A stretch of DNA of 64,000 bases from Niallia alba (GTDB lineage Bacteria; Bacillota; Bacilli; Bacillales; Cytobacillaceae). A program made the translations under genes and the position numbers. The stretch is taken from NCBI RefSeq assembly GCF_012933555.1, contig NZ_JABBPK010000001.1, forward strand, positions 1,838,001 through 1,902,000. The letters run 5' to 3'. Numbering within the stretch: the stretch's first letter is position 1; each line of letters begins with the position of its first letter. This document shows, in pieces, positions 63,370 through 64,000 of the stretch. The notes under the pieces were generated by a model that saw only the letters and a list, made by a program, of their open reading frames with translations, did not search any database and was not told the origin of the DNA.

Positions 63370-64000
63370 ATGAAATTTTCGGAATTTACATACAAAAGAC
63401 CAGATATAGAGGAATTTACAACCAAAATAAATGAAATATTAGTTGATTTTCATCAATCAGAACATGTTCAGCAGCAAATTACAGCGATTGAAAAAATAAA
63501 CGAGCTAAGAAATGATATTTCAACTATGTTTAATTTATGTTATATTCGCCATTCTGTTGATACAAATGATGAATTTTATCAACAAGAACAAGATTATATC
63601 GATGAAGTTTCACCTAAAGTAGAAGGTCTTATTACTAAATATTATCAAGCACTTGTCCAATCAAAATTTAAAGAGCAATTAGAAGAAAAATGGGGCAAAC
63701 AATTGTTTGCGTTGGCAGAAGCACAATTAAAAGTATTCTCTGAAGATGTAGTAGAACTGCTTCAGAAAGAAAATAAACTATCGACAGAATATACTAAGCT
63801 TGTTGCCTCTGCAAAGATTCTGTTTGATGGTGAAGAAAGAACGCTTGCACAACTACAGCCATTTACAGAGTCAAAAGACCGGGAAACAAGAAAGGCTGCA
63901 AGTGAAGCACGTTTCGCTTTTTTTCGTGAAAATGAAGAGCAGCTAGATAGAATATATGATGATATGGTAAAGATCCGTACAGAAATTGCTAGTAAGCTAG
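63370..64000 (+). CDS. M3-family oligoendopeptidase, N-terminal part
   Basis: The first 210 codons; the gene runs off the right edge. MKFSEFTYKRPDIEEFTTKINEI... is the usual start of the 560-aa M3 (PepF-like) oligoendopeptidases of Bacillus, with the helical N-terminal lobe. The zinc site HExxH lies further on and is not in the window. AGGAGG precedes the ATG at 63370. It would degrade short cytoplasmic peptides. Confidence 0.85.
   Translation, partial: MKFSEFTYKRPDIEEFTTKINEILVDFHQSEHVQQQITAIEKINELRNDISTMFNLCYIRHSVDTNDEFYQQEQDYIDEVSPKVEGLITKYYQALVQSKFKEQLEEKWGKQLFALAEAQLKVFSEDVVELLQKENKLSTEYTKLVASAKILFDGEERTLAQLQPFTESKDRETRKAASEARFAFFRENEEQLDRIYDDMVKIRTEIASKL

Noticed and set aside
1-64000. 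CRISPR arrays, tRNA, rRNA, prophage or toxin-antitoxin modules
   Set aside because: No regularly spaced repeats with unique spacers, no cloverleaf-like or rRNA sequence, and no phage or toxin-antitoxin genes were seen; repeats here are dispersed.

Overview
The window comes from a low-GC, endospore-forming Bacillaceae chromosome. Evidence: an alpha/beta-type SASP, a Ger(x)C germination lipoprotein, YjcZ-type peptides, three orphan sporulation-type sensor kinases, a Spo0E-like phosphatase, AT-rich intergenic DNA, strong AGGAGG ribosome sites and frequent GTG/TTG starts. I cannot name the species; a Niallia/Bacillus-type organism is plausible. No rRNA, tRNA, CRISPR or prophage was seen.

Layout. 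1-5 kb: a divergent MFS pump/TetR pair, an amino-acid permease split by an IS200/IS605-type element, and a KinB-like kinase. 5-14 kb: DUF1641 protein plus type II NADH dehydrogenase behind a Rex-like site, an orphan GerC lipoprotein, nitroreductase, asparaginase, and a multi-SH3b glucosaminidase. 14-21 kb: a MinD-like ATPase, a DAO-type oxidase, CwlO with a hairpin-rich leader, and zinc transporter genes znuCB behind a Zur-like box. 21-34 kb: 2-hydroxyacid dehydrogenase, 5'-nucleotidase-type phosphatase, class I amidotransferase, solo HPr, YlmA-like ATPase, HAD phosphatase, a sigma-W-type nfeD-flotillin operon, a UPF0303 protein with a cre site, and a decayed isomerase/MFS locus. 34-43 kb: opuA glycine-betaine operon with a divergent GbsR/OpcR-type regulator, two YjcZ peptides, TatD, sirtuin and RF3. 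43-48 kb: an aapJQMP-like amino-acid ABC operon and a second IS200-type element.

From about 49 kb to the end the gene order follows the B. subtilis ykoY-sspD-ktrD-ykrP-kinE-mtnU-mtnE-spo0E-kinD-mhqR segment as I remember it. Repeats, two small ORFs and an ArsR/DUF2087 regulator with a 48-bp perfect palindrome are interspersed, and the rest of the methionine-salvage genes are absent. The window then ends inside an M3 oligoendopeptidase gene.

The most distinctive non-coding content is two interspersed repeat families. One is a roughly 157-bp structured element flanked by TTTAT duplications that looks like the bcr1 repeat of the B. cereus group (nine copies or derivatives; two sit exactly on stop codons without changing the protein). 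The other is a 360-480 bp element bounded by complementary GGCTGGGACATAA-type arms. Regulatory sites supported by sequence include a yybP-ykoY manganese riboswitch with terminator, Rex, Zur, sigma-W and cre sites, and several sigma-A promoters and terminators.
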